Assembly (NCBI GenBank): GCA_017561865.1
Contig: JAFZBH010000071.1
Location: 1-41,373 of the forward strand
Source: Bacteroidales bacterium
GTDB lineage: Bacteria; Bacteroidota; Bacteroidia; Bacteroidales; UBA932
Direction of reading: 5' to 3'
DNA: 41,373 nucleotides
Shown here: positions 13,279 to 23,000 of the stretch, one piece after another
How the letters are laid out: each line of letters opens with the position of its first letter
Numbering within the stretch: position 1 is the stretch's first letter
Program-made: the position numbers and the translations under genes
Notes under the pieces: model-generated
The model's database searches: none
The model's input: only the letters and a program-made list of their open reading frames with translations
What the model was told of the DNA's origin: nothing

Positions 13279-15348
13279 TCAGTTGCGATGGTAGGCGATG
13301 CCGAGGGCATCGTAATAAGGATATTCGTGGTCCGCCACGATGCTGAAGAAGCGGTCGAAGTCGGACAGGAAGGACGGATCGTCGGGGGCGGTGGTGCCGG
13401 CCCAGGCGGGCGTGGCGTTCCAGCCCCGCTCGAAAAGGCCCAGCGCCTTCGGGAAGAGGTAATAGGTCACGTGGTCGAAGCTGCGGAGCGTCTCGGCCCA
13501 GAGCTGGCCCTGCACGCCGATGATAAGGCTGCGGCCATTGGGGGTCAGCGCGGGCTTGCCTTCGCCCGAATGCGTCAGGTCGAGGGGCTTTCGGTGGTCG
13601 TCCCAGCGGACGGAGCGGTACATATCGTAGGGCTGCAGGCTGAAAGAGCGGCGCTCGTCCACCAGGCCGCCCCAGTTGTGCCCGCGCTCCAGCTTGCTGT
13701 CGTTGTAGGCGAAGTCGAGATAGCAGTTGGGGGCACTGGAGATGACGACGGGGATGCCGTCGTTGGCGAACTCATAGGGGAGGACGTCCTGTCCGTGCGA
13801 GACGGTCCAGAGGTTGGTCAGGAAGAGGCTGCGCTTGAGCCGCTCCAGGGTGGCGGGCTCGAGGTGCTGGCAGATGTCCTGCCAGCCGGCGAGCTTGACC
13901 CCGCGCGCCTCGGCGATGTCGAGCACGCGGCTCAGGTAGTAGTCTTTCAGCCAGCCGATGTCGGTCTTGCCCTTCTCGCGCATCAGGGCCTGGCAGGCGG
14001 GCGAGGCGGTCCAGGCGCCTTCCGGCACCTCGTCGCCGCCGACGTGGATCGCGTCGAGCGGCACGCCGGCCTCGGCATACAGCCCGATCAGGCCGTCGAA
14101 CACCTTCTCGATAAAGGTGTAGGTGGAGGGCAGGGCCACGTTGATGGCGTTGTCCGTGTAGTCCTGCACGGATTCATATTCGGAGCGGTCTTCCGCCTCG
14201 GAGAGCAGGCAGGAGGCGTCGCCGGTGTTTCGGGCGCGGACCTCCATCGACTTGATGGCGGCGCGGGAATGGCCGGGCGTGTCGAATTCCGGGATGACGC
14301 GGATGCGCCGCTCCCAGGCGTAGCGCAGGATTTCCACGAAGTCGGCGTGGGAATAATAGCCGTTGCCCGGCGAGGCGTCGGTAGCCTTCTTCGCCACGCA
14401 GTAGGTCGGCTGCAGGCCGTCCGGCTCTGCGATGGTGCCGTTTTCAAGGAGCGTAGGCAGGCAGCGGAAGGCGCCGTAGGAGGTGAGTTCGGGCAGTTCG
14501 TCCAGTTCGATCCTCCAGCCTTCGTCGTCGCCGAAGTGCAGGTGCAGGTAGTTGACTTTATAGTGCGCGAGCAGGTCGACCAGGCGGAGCAGGTCGGCCT
14601 TGGCGGTGAAGTTGCGGCTCACGTCCAGCATCAGCCCGCGGTAGGGAAGGTCCGGCCAGTCGGTGATGACGGCGGCGGGAACCGTGCCGCCCTGCGCGTT
14701 GCGCCGGATGTTCTCCAGGGTGATGGAGGCGTAGTAGGCGCCGTCCTCGTCGGCCGCTTCCACCCGGATGTCGCCGCCCAGGGTGATGCGGTACCAGCCG
14801 GGGGCCTGTCCCGGGACGATTTTCACGACGGAGAGGGCGGCGGGATCGGCCGTTCCTTCCTGCAGGGTCACGCTCTTGAGCCGGGGGACCATATCGTAGG
14901 CCGTCGTCGCGACGGGGGTGTATTCAAAGGATTTGACCTCCTCGCAGGGCTGGAAGACATAGCGCACGGGCACGCTCACGGCTTCCTTTCCCTTCTGCTG
15001 CAGGAAAAATCCTTCCGGCGCGCGGCACTGGTTGGCCAGTTCGCGCGCTTCATAGCGGAGCGTCATCGATTTGCCACCGGAGCTGGCCGTGGGGATCACG
15101 CGGTAGAGCGTGCCGGACACGTGGGCGATTTCGGCCGGCGCGCCTTCTTCCATCGTCACGGGGGTGCGGAACTGGCTGAACCAGAGGGTCCAGTCCGTGC
15201 CGGCGGGGGGATTCTGGATTTCGAGGGTATGGACGGTCTTGCCGTCCCCGGCGGTTGCGCCTTCGGTCCAGACGACCCGGCAGGGAGACGTGCAGGCAGC
15301 GCCCATTGCGCACGCGATAAATAGGAAAAGGAAGTGTTTGGTGTTCAC
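13279..15348 (-). CDS. GH20 beta-N-acetylhexosaminidase lipoprotein
   Basis: The protein has 689 residues from a GTG start at 15348, chosen because it gives a lipoprotein signal (CAMGAAC, Cys19); no ATG fits. The N-terminal region to about 120 is a beta-sandwich, and about 125-235 is the GH20 accessory domain. The catalytic barrel runs from about 240 to 600. It starts with the conserved YRGLMLDVSRNF and HLHFGDDEGWR segments and has the Asp439-Glu440 pair in HVGGDEVPEGAW. Glu is the acid/base and Asp orients the substrate acetamido group, so GlcNAc or GalNAc ends are the expected target. It is the first gene of the operon with the regulator and the acid phosphatase. Confidence 0.94.
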   Translation of the reverse strand: MNTKHFLFLFIACAMGAACTSPCRVVWTEGATAGDGKTVHTLEIQNPPAGTDWTLWFSQFRTPVTMEEGAPAEIAHVSGTLYRVIPTASSGGKSMTLRYEARELANQCRAPEGFFLQQKGKEAVSVPVRYVFQPCEEVKSFEYTPVATTAYDMVPRLKSVTLQEGTADPAALSVVKIVPGQAPGWYRITLGGDIRVEAADEDGAYYASITLENIRRNAQGGTVPAAVITDWPDLPYRGLMLDVSRNFTAKADLLRLVDLLAHYKVNYLHLHFGDDEGWRIELDELPELTSYGAFRCLPTLLENGTIAEPDGLQPTYCVAKKATDASPGNGYYSHADFVEILRYAWERRIRVIPEFDTPGHSRAAIKSMEVRARNTGDASCLLSEAEDRSEYESVQDYTDNAINVALPSTYTFIEKVFDGLIGLYAEAGVPLDAIHVGGDEVPEGAWTASPACQALMREKGKTDIGWLKDYYLSRVLDIAEARGVKLAGWQDICQHLEPATLERLKRSLFLTNLWTVSHGQDVLPYEFANDGIPVVISSAPNCYLDFAYNDSKLERGHNWGGLVDERRSFSLQPYDMYRSVRWDDHRKPLDLTHSGEGKPALTPNGRSLIIGVQGQLWAETLRSFDHVTYYLFPKALGLFERGWNATPAWAGTTAPDDPSFLSDFDRFFSIVADHEYPYYDALGIAYHRN

Positions 15349-15412
15349 AATCAGGTGGTTTAATATCTTCGATACAAATATGGAAAAAAAAGCGGAGGGA
15401 GGAAATATAATG

Positions 15413-15452
15413 ACGCAAATTGTGCATTTAAATACGCAAAATTGTATTTACG
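15413..15452 (+). promoter_or_regulatory. Candidate operator of the XylR-like regulator (site 2)
   Basis: ACGCAAA occurs at 15413-15419 and again at 15434-15440, a direct repeat with a 21-bp period; each is followed by a T-rich GT/ATTT segment. The right half carries TACGCAAAAT (15433-15442), shared with 8093-8102. It lies between the divergent GH20 and ROK operons. Confidence 0.55.
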
Positions 15453-15468
15453 AAGTCAATCTAATCCA

Positions 15469-15476
15469 TACTTTTG
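15469..15476 (+). promoter_or_regulatory. -7 box of the ROK-GH2-phosphatase-SusCD operon
   Basis: TACTTTTG, 14 bp before the ATG at 15491. There is no TTG at the -33 spacing. It lies 36 bp downstream of the TACGCAAAAT motif, matching the layout at 8093/8130. Confidence 0.5.
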
Positions 15477-15490
15477 CAAAAAAAGATCAC

Positions 15491-16321
15491 ATGATGACAC
15501 TTGGAATTGACGTCGGAGGCACCAATCTGAATATGGGATTGGTCCGGGACGGACGGATCGTCCGGCGGGAGACCAAGCCCTGGTTCCCGAAAGAAATGAA
15601 CCTCCAGCAGACGCTGGACACCCTCTCGGAGCAGATTTCCGGCCTGCTGACGCCGGACACGGAGAAAATCGGCATCGGCGTCCCCTCCGTGGTGGACGTG
15701 ACCCGCGGAATCGTCTACGACACCGCCAACATCCCTTCCTGGACGGAAGTTCCCCTCAAAGAATATCTGGAAGAGCGCTTCCATCTTCCGGTGGAGGTCA
15801 ACAACGACGCCAACTGCTACGCGATGGGTGTGTATGCCGGTTATCCCGCCGACGCCAAGCCCGAGCTGCTGGTCGTCGTGACCCTGGGCACCGGGGTCGG
15901 GATGGGCATCGTGGACCGCGGCCGGCTTTTCTGCGGCGCAAACTGCGGCGCCGGGGAGCTCGGCGCCCTGCCCTACAAAGGCGCCACGCTGGAGGCCTAC
16001 TGCAGCAAGCAGTTCTTCACCGCTTCCGGCCTGGACAGCAGGGAGGCTTCGCAGGCGGCCCGCGACGGAGATCCCGAAGCCAAGGCCTTCTTCGCGAAAC
16101 TGGGCCGCCACCTGGGCGACCTGCTCTGCACGGTGATGTACGCCTACGACCCCAGCCACATCGCCTTCGGCGGCGGCATCGCCTACAATTATCCGCTTTT
16201 CAAGCGCTCGATGATGACGCGCCTGCGCCGCGACTTCCCTTATCACAAGAGCCTTGAGCGCCTTCAGATCGAAACCTGCGTAGGCGATGACATCCCCGTC
16301 ATCGGTGCCGCCATGTTATAA
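15491..16321 (+). CDS. ROK-family sugar kinase
   Basis: The start is at 15491 (or the adjacent ATG at 15494), giving 276 residues. The phosphate-binding loop is IDVGGTN at the N-terminus. The catalytic Asp106 lies in VNNDANCYAMG, and the ROK signature LGTGVGMGIV follows. The zinc-binding CxCxxxGCxE cluster typical of many ROK proteins is missing: the segment reads GANCGAGELGALPY. The protein is also shorter than the usual 300 or so residues. It most likely phosphorylates the amino sugar released by the neighbouring hydrolases (GlcN, GlcNAc or a close relative), feeding NagB. It is the first gene of the plus-strand operon. Confidence 0.88.
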   Translation: MMTLGIDVGGTNLNMGLVRDGRIVRRETKPWFPKEMNLQQTLDTLSEQISGLLTPDTEKIGIGVPSVVDVTRGIVYDTANIPSWTEVPLKEYLEERFHLPVEVNNDANCYAMGVYAGYPADAKPELLVVVTLGTGVGMGIVDRGRLFCGANCGAGELGALPYKGATLEAYCSKQFFTASGLDSREASQAARDGDPEAKAFFAKLGRHLGDLLCTVMYAYDPSHIAFGGGIAYNYPLFKRSMMTRLRRDFPYHKSLERLQIETCVGDDIPVIGAAML

Positions 16322-16330
16322 TTCCGACGT

Positions 16331-18838
16331 ATGAAAAAGACTACCCTCGTTCTTCTGCTGGCAGCGGCCCTGTGTGGGTGCACGCAGCCCCAGCAACTGA
16401 CTCCCGGCAGCCCCCTCGCCCTGAAGGAGGGCTGGAAGCTCTCCCGTGACGGAGGTGCCGAGCGTTGCCCGGCGACCGTCCCCTCGACGGTGGCCGGCGC
16501 CCTGTTTGACGCCGGATTCTTCGCCGAAGACCTGTTCGAAGGGCGGCGCTACGCCGAGGTCGACAAGACCATCTTCGACGACCCCTGGACCTATTCGACC
16601 ACCTTTTCCGTCAAGAGAGAAGCGGGGCGGCACTATGAGCTGGCCTTCGACGGACTCGGCTACTATGCCGACATCTTCCTGAACGGAGTGCAGCTCGCCT
16701 CGTCCGACACGACCTTCGGCGTCTTCCGCCGCTGGGCCTACGATGTAACGCCGCTGCTCAAGGGGCAGAATAAACTGGAAGTCCGCCTGCGCCGCGCGCA
16801 GAAGGGCGACCTGAACATCGGCTTCGTGGACTGGAACCCCCGTCCGCTCGACGAGAGCATGGGCATCGTCCGCCCGGTGACGCTGCGTGAGCGCGGGGCC
16901 GTCTCGGTCGAGGACGTCTTCGTGATTCCCGACCTGGACGTGGAGACCCTGCGGCAGGCCGACCTGGAGGTGCGCGTCAAGCTGCGCAACCTGGAGGACC
17001 GCCCGGTCGAAGGCAAGCTCGCGCTCTCCCTGGAAGGCTGCGGCGAAGGGGAAGTGCCCTTCAGCCTGGCCGCGGGGGAGCTTTCGACCCTCATCCTGAC
17101 TCCGGAGCAGGCAGCCGTCCTGCACCTGGACAATCCGCGGGTCTGGTGGAGCTACGACCTGGGCAAGCCCGAGATGTACCGGCTCAGCGCCAGCGCGGTG
17201 CTGGACGGGGCCGTCTCGGACCGGCGTGAGGTCGACTTCGGCGTCCGCAAGATCGAGAGCCGCCTGGTGGGGGAGAACTTCCGCCAGTTCACGCTCAACG
17301 GCCGCGACATCCTCATCAAGGGCGCCGGCTGGACCGACGACATCTTCCTGCGGGACACCCCGGAGGGCATCGCCCGCCAGGTGGCCTACGTCAAGGATAT
17401 GAACCTGAATCTCATCCGCTTCGAGAACATCTGGGGCAAGGACGACACGGTCTATGACCTGTGCGACCGCGAAGGCCTGCTCGCCCTCGTGGGCTGGAGC
17501 TGCCAGTGGGAATGGGAAGACTATTGCGGCTTGCCTGAAGTGAACGGCTACGGCTGCATCAACACCCCGGAGGCGGAGGACCTGGCGGTGGCGTATTTCC
17601 GCGACCAGGTGGTCCGCCTGCACAACCACCCCGCCGTCATCGGCTGGCTGACCGGCAGCGACCGCATCCCCAATCCCGGCCTGGAGAAGCGCTATATGGA
17701 GATTTACGAGGCGGAGGAATATCGCCCGTACGTGTGCTCCGCGAAGAATCTGGAGAGCACGCAGGGCTGGTCCGGCACCAAGATGGAGGGTCCCTATGAG
17801 TATGTGGCTCCCGATTACTGGTTCACGGACATCGACGCCGGCGGCGCCTTCGGTTTCAACACCGAGACGGGCATCGGCGCCAACCTGCCCCAGCTCGAGT
17901 CCCTGCGCCGGATGATTCCCGAGGAAGGGCTCTGGCCCCTGTCCGAGTACTGGAACTACCATTGCACGGCTTCCGGCTCGGCGATGAATTCGCCCGCGAT
18001 GCTCAATGAAGTCATCACGGGACAGTACGGTGCGGCCACGGGTCTGGAGGACTTCGTCCGGAAGGCCCACGCCGTGGACTACGACGGCACGCGGGCGATG
18101 TTCGAATCCTTCCGCGTGCGGGTACCCGCCTCGACGGGCATCGTGCAGTGGATGCTGAATTCCGCCTGGCCGTCGCTCTACTGGCAGCTTTATGATTACT
18201 ATGGCGCTCCGACGGCCGCCTATTACGGCACGAAGAAGGCCTGCGAGCCCGTGCAGCTGATCTTCGATTACTATACCCGCAAGGTGAACGTCGTCAGCTC
18301 CTGCCCCGAGGCGCGTACGCTCCGGGCCAGTTACCTCGTCTATGACGACGAATCCCGCGTGATGGGCGGAGACAGCCGCGAGATCAGCGTGGAATACCGC
18401 CAGAGCCTGCCGGTCTTCGACCTGTGGCGCTATGACGGCCAGCCGCATTTCGTGGCGCTGACCCTGACGGAAGCCGACGGCACGCCCGTCGCCGACAATT
18501 TCTATTGCCTCTCCGGCAGGGATACCGAATATGAATGGGCCCGGACCAACTGGTATCTCACGCCGATCACCCGCTACGCCGACCTTCGCTTCGCGTTTGC
18601 GCAGGAGCCCGCAGAGGTGGATATGAAGGTGGACCAGGCCGGGGATCAGTACACGGTGACCCTGACCAACAAGTCTTCCGCCATCGCCTATATGAACATC
18701 CTGAAGGCCCTGGACGCCGACGGGCAGCTGGTCGTGCCGGCCTGGTGGAGCGACAATTTCTTCCCGCTCCTGCCCGGCCAGAGCAAGACCGTCACCTGCC
18801 GGGCGGAAGGGGACGTGCATTTCATTCTTGACAAATAA
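16331..18838 (+). CDS. GH2 exo-beta-D-glucosaminidase-like lipoprotein
   Basis: The protein has 835 residues with a lipobox Cys17 (ALCGC). It has the GH2 layout: a jelly-roll sugar-binding domain (about 25-200), an immunoglobulin-like domain (about 205-310), a barrel (about 315-620) and C-terminal beta domains. The acid/base segment reads LTGSDRIPN with Asp444, and the nucleophile segment FNTETGIGANLP with Glu512. An Asp in the acid/base position is the hallmark of CsxA-type exo-beta-D-glucosaminidases, where most GH2 enzymes have NE. It should remove GlcN from non-reducing ends of a beta-linked glucosamine glycan in the periplasm or at the cell surface. A beta-mannosidase-like specificity is the alternative. 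It lies 9 bp after the ROK gene. Confidence 0.88.
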   Translation: MKKTTLVLLLAAALCGCTQPQQLTPGSPLALKEGWKLSRDGGAERCPATVPSTVAGALFDAGFFAEDLFEGRRYAEVDKTIFDDPWTYSTTFSVKREAGRHYELAFDGLGYYADIFLNGVQLASSDTTFGVFRRWAYDVTPLLKGQNKLEVRLRRAQKGDLNIGFVDWNPRPLDESMGIVRPVTLRERGAVSVEDVFVIPDLDVETLRQADLEVRVKLRNLEDRPVEGKLALSLEGCGEGEVPFSLAAGELSTLILTPEQAAVLHLDNPRVWWSYDLGKPEMYRLSASAVLDGAVSDRREVDFGVRKIESRLVGENFRQFTLNGRDILIKGAGWTDDIFLRDTPEGIARQVAYVKDMNLNLIRFENIWGKDDTVYDLCDREGLLALVGWSCQWEWEDYCGLPEVNGYGCINTPEAEDLAVAYFRDQVVRLHNHPAVIGWLTGSDRIPNPGLEKRYMEIYEAEEYRPYVCSAKNLESTQGWSGTKMEGPYEYVAPDYWFTDIDAGGAFGFNTETGIGANLPQLESLRRMIPEEGLWPLSEYWNYHCTASGSAMNSPAMLNEVITGQYGAATGLEDFVRKAHAVDYDGTRAMFESFRVRVPASTGIVQWMLNSAWPSLYWQLYDYYGAPTAAYYGTKKACEPVQLIFDYYTRKVNVVSSCPEARTLRASYLVYDDESRVMGGDSREISVEYRQSLPVFDLWRYDGQPHFVALTLTEADGTPVADNFYCLSGRDTEYEWARTNWYLTPITRYADLRFAFAQEPAEVDMKVDQAGDQYTVTLTNKSSAIAYMNILKALDADGQLVVPAWWSDNFFPLLPGQSKTVTCRAEGDVHFILDK

Positions 18839-18844
18839 ATGCCT

Positions 18845-20017
18845 ATGAAGAAGTTTTTCGTCGTCCTGATGCTGGCCCTGGGCTGCGCCGCCGGCGCTTT
18901 CGCCCAGACGGACGAGGAGCAGGACATCTCCCGCAACCGCTCGAAATATGCGAACGACCAGTTCCGCGAGGACGACCAGTACACGGTCGCCGAGCCTTAC
19001 GCGACCGTGACGGTGACGCAGCCGAAGAGCAGGCGGATCAAGAACGTCATCGTGATGATCGGTGACGGAATGGGCGTCGAGCAGGTCGGCTGCGGCTGGG
19101 TGCTCAACGGCGGCCACCTCAATATGGACAATATGCCGTATTCCGGCTATTCCCGCACCTATGCGGTGGACCGCCTGATCACGGACTCCTGCGCCGGAGG
19201 CTCCGCCCTTGCCACGGGCGTCAAGACCCGGTATTACTATATGGGCGTGGACCCGGACGGCAACCCGGTCCCCAGCCTGCTGCACGATGCGCAGCAAAAA
19301 GGGATGAAGACCGGCGTGGCCGTAACCTGCCGCATCAACGATGCGACCCCGCTCGATTTCGTGGGCCACTCGCTCGACCGTGACGAAGAAGAGATCAACG
19401 CCGCGCAGTTCGTGGACAGCGGCGTGGACTTCCTCTCCGGCGGAGGCATCCAGTTCTGGCAGGGCCGTGAAGACGGCCGGGACCTGGTGAAGGAAATGGT
19501 GGACCGGGGCTACACCTTCGTGGACAATCTCGAAGATCTGAACAAGGTCCACGAGGGCCGCGTGCTGGGTCTTTTCGCCCCGCTCGAGATGGAGCCCGCG
19601 CTCGATCGCGGCCCCGTGCTCGAGGACTGCGCGATGAAGGCGATCGAACTGCTGGACAACCGCAAGGGCTTCTTCCTGATGGTCGAAGGCTCCAGCATCG
19701 ACGACTGGTGCCACCGCCAGAAGGTGGGCTATATGGCCGAGGAACTGTTCGATTTCGACCGGACGGTCGGCAAGGTGCTCAAATGGGCGGAGAAGGACGG
19801 CCATACCCTCGTGATCGTGACCGCCGACCACGCCACCGGCGGCCTGACCCTGATCGACGGCAGCCTGCCGGAGCGCACGGTCAAAGTGCATTTCTCCACC
19901 AAGGGCCACAACGGCATCCTCGTGCCGGTCTTCGCCTATGGTCCGCACGCGGAGGAGTTCACGGGCGTGTTCGAGAACGCCGAACTCGCCCGGAAGATCC
20001 GCGCATTGATGAAGTGA
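18845..20017 (+). CDS. Secreted alkaline phosphatase
   Basis: The start at 18845 (MKKFFVVLMLALGCAAGAFAQ) is preferred over the ATG 6 bp upstream because it starts the signal peptide; 390 residues. Alkaline-phosphatase motifs are in order: VIVMIGDGMG (first metal site), ITDSCAGGSALATG with the phosphoserine Ser115, MVEGSSIDDWCH, TADHATGGL, and the closing GHNGILVPVFAYGP. It acts as a periplasmic phosphomonoesterase. It lies inside the utilization operon, 6 bp after the GH2 gene and 29 bp before susC, so it likely works on the imported glycan and not as a general phosphate-starvation enzyme. Confidence 0.93.
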   Translation: MKKFFVVLMLALGCAAGAFAQTDEEQDISRNRSKYANDQFREDDQYTVAEPYATVTVTQPKSRRIKNVIVMIGDGMGVEQVGCGWVLNGGHLNMDNMPYSGYSRTYAVDRLITDSCAGGSALATGVKTRYYYMGVDPDGNPVPSLLHDAQQKGMKTGVAVTCRINDATPLDFVGHSLDRDEEEINAAQFVDSGVDFLSGGGIQFWQGREDGRDLVKEMVDRGYTFVDNLEDLNKVHEGRVLGLFAPLEMEPALDRGPVLEDCAMKAIELLDNRKGFFLMVEGSSIDDWCHRQKVGYMAEELFDFDRTVGKVLKWAEKDGHTLVIVTADHATGGLTLIDGSLPERTVKVHFSTKGHNGILVPVFAYGPHAEEFTGVFENAELARKIRALMK

Positions 20018-20046
20018 ACCTTTTTAACATCAACTAATTATACCTT

Positions 20047-23000
20047 ATGAAAACCATCAAATTCCTCTTGTTCCTGCTGCCGGGGCTCTTCGCGCTGAAT
20101 GCCGGTGCCCAGAACCTGACGGTCAAGGGAACGATCACCGACGGTGCCAACGGCGACCCTGTCCCGTTCGCATCGGTCGTTGTCAAGGGTACGACCCTGT
20201 GGACCACTTCGGACGCCGACGGTAAGTATTCCGTCGAGTCGCCTGCGAACGGCACGCTCTCCGTCGAGAGCCTCGGCTACATCTCCGCCGAGATCGCCGT
20301 CGGTGGCCGCAGCGTCGTGGACGTCGTCCTCCAGCCGGATCTCGACCAGCTCTCCGAGGCGGTCGTGATCGGTTACGGTGTCCAGCAGAAGAAACTCGTC
20401 ACCGGTTCCACCGTCCAGGTGAAGGGCGACGAGCTCGCCAAACTCAACACCACTTCCGCGCTCGGCGCTCTGCAGAGCCAGAGCCCGGGTGTGTCCATCA
20501 CCCAGAGTTCCGGTCAGCCGGGCCGCGGCTACAAGGTCAACATCCGCGGTATCGGCACCATCGGCGATTCCGAGCCGCTGTATGTGATCGACGGCGTGGC
20601 CGGCGGTGACATCAACGCGCTGAACCCGAACGACATCGAGTCCATCGACATCCTCAAGGACGCCGCTTCGGCCGCCATCTACGGCGCCCGTGCCGCGAAC
20701 GGTGTCGTGCTCGTGACCACCAAGCAGGGCAAGGAAGGCCGCGTGGTCATGTCCTATGACGGCTACTATGGCGGCCAGTTCATTTCCAAGATGCCGGACA
20801 TGGTGAACGCCCAGGAGTATATGCAGCTCTATAACCTCGCCCGCAAGAATTCCGGCCTGGCGGAGGTGGACTTCTCCTCCAAGCTCCCGGCCAGCCTCTA
20901 CCAGTCCGTCATAAACGGTTCCTGGCAGGGCACCAACTGGATCGAGGAAATGTACAACAAGGGCGCGATGACCCAGAACCACGCCCTGAACATCGCCGGC
21001 GGTACCGCCGACCACAAGTTCTCGATGGGTCTTTCCTACACCGGCCAGGACGGTATCCTCGGCTGGAACAAGATCGAGCCGATGAATGCCGAGTATCGCC
21101 GCTACACCTTCCGCATCAACACGGACAACGTGGTGATGAAGCGCAACAACATCGACGTCCTCAAGGTGGGTGAAACCCTCAACTTCAGCTTCGGCCGGAA
21201 CAGCGGCATCGCTGAAGGCGACATCTACGACAGCTCCCTGCACGACGCCATCGGCGCCAACCCGCTGCTTCCTGTTTACGAAACGGACGCCCAGGGCAAC
21301 ATCCTCGGCTTCTATGACGAAGCGGTCCGCGACCGCGAAGGCTGGACCTTCTTCAACGACGCGAAGCACCCGATCGGCGTGGACTACTACAACCGCGGCC
21401 GCAACCTGGAGAAATTCTACTCCCTGCACGCCAGCGTGTATGCCGAACTGCAACCCATCAAGAACCTCAAGTTCAAGACCCAGTTCGGTTACCGCCTGTC
21501 CGGTTCGTCCAACCGCAGCTACAAGATGATCTATCATCTGAACACTTCCCAGTACAACGACAACGACGTGGTTTCCCAGAGCATGAAGCTGGGTCACCGC
21601 ATCACCTGGGAGAACACCCTGTCCTACCACTTCGACATCAACTCCGAGCACGTGTTCGACACCGTCGTGGGTCAGTCCATCGAGAAGTGGGGCATGGGCG
21701 AGAGCATCAAGGCCAGCGCCTGGAACAGCATCTTCCCCAACGACTTCGAGCGTGCCTGGCTGTCCAACACGAAGCCGGCCATCCTGAGCCAGATTTCCGC
21801 TTCCGGATCTCCCTCCACGGCGGGCGCCCTGGCTTCCTTCTTCGGCCGTGTCAACTATAGCTTCAAGGACACCTACCTGCTGTCCGCCACGGTCCGCGCC
21901 GACGGTTCCTCCAACTTCGCCCGCGGACACCGCTGGGGCGTCTTCCCGTCCTTCTCGGCCGGCTGGATCATCAGCAACGAGCCCTGGATGGCACAGACCG
22001 GCGACTGGCTCAGCTTCCTGAAACTGCGCGCCAGCTGGGGACAGAACGGTAATGCCAGCATCTCCAACTTCCAGTACCTGTCCACCATCAAGCTTTCCAG
22101 CAGCGCAGGTTACTATTTCGCCAACAAGGCTTCGATGTCCACCGGCGCCGTTCCCGGCGTGCTGGCGAACCCCGACGTGAGCTGGGAGACTTCCGAGCAG
22201 ACCAACATCGGCTTTGACGCCCGCTTCTTCAACTCCAGCCTCGGTGTCACCTTCGACGCTTACATCAAGAACACCAAGAACTGGCTGGTGGACGCCCCCA
22301 TCGCGGCCGTGTACGGTTTCTCCGCTCCTTACGTGAACGGCGGCGACGTGCGCAACTCCGGTCTCGAGCTGTCCATCGACTATGGCAAGCACACCGGTGA
22401 ATTCACCTACGGCATCCGCCTGAACGGCGCTTACAACAAGAATCTGGTCACGCGTATCGCCAACGCCGAGGGTATCATCCACGGTGAGGACGACGTCCTG
22501 AGCCAGGGTACTTCCGAAATGTACCGCGCCCAGGTCGGTTATCCGATCGGCTACTTCTACGGCTACAAGACCGCCGGCGTCTTCCAGAACCAGGCCGAGG
22601 TCGACAGGACCGCCGCCAAGTATGACGATGCCAAGCCCGGCGACCTGATCTTCGTGGACGTGAACGGTGACGGACAGATCACGGATGACGACCGTACGAT
22701 GATCGGCGACCCGCATCCGGACTTCAACGCCGGCCTGAACCTCTGGTTCGCCTGGAAGGGCTTTGACTTCAACCTGACGGGTTACGGCGCCTTCGGTCAG
22801 CAGATCGCCCGGTCCTACCGTTCCTTCTTCGACCGTCCGACGGACAGCTACACCCGCGACCTGCTGAACTGCTGGCACGGTGAAGGCACGTCCAACAAGC
22901 TCCCGCTGTGGACCACCTGCTCCGACCGCAACTGGTCGAACATCTCCGATATCTACATCGAAAACGGCGACTTCTTCAAGATTTCCAACGTCACGCTCGG

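Noticed and set aside
15491..16321. ROK protein as a transcriptional repressor
   Set aside because: It has no N-terminal helix-turn-helix; the protein begins directly with the ATP-binding IDVGGTN motif and keeps catalytic Asp106.
16316..19948. A 1210-codon open frame antisense to the GH2 and alkaline phosphatase genes
   Set aside because: Same explanation: a high-G+C shadow of two well-recognised sense genes, with no plausible domain.
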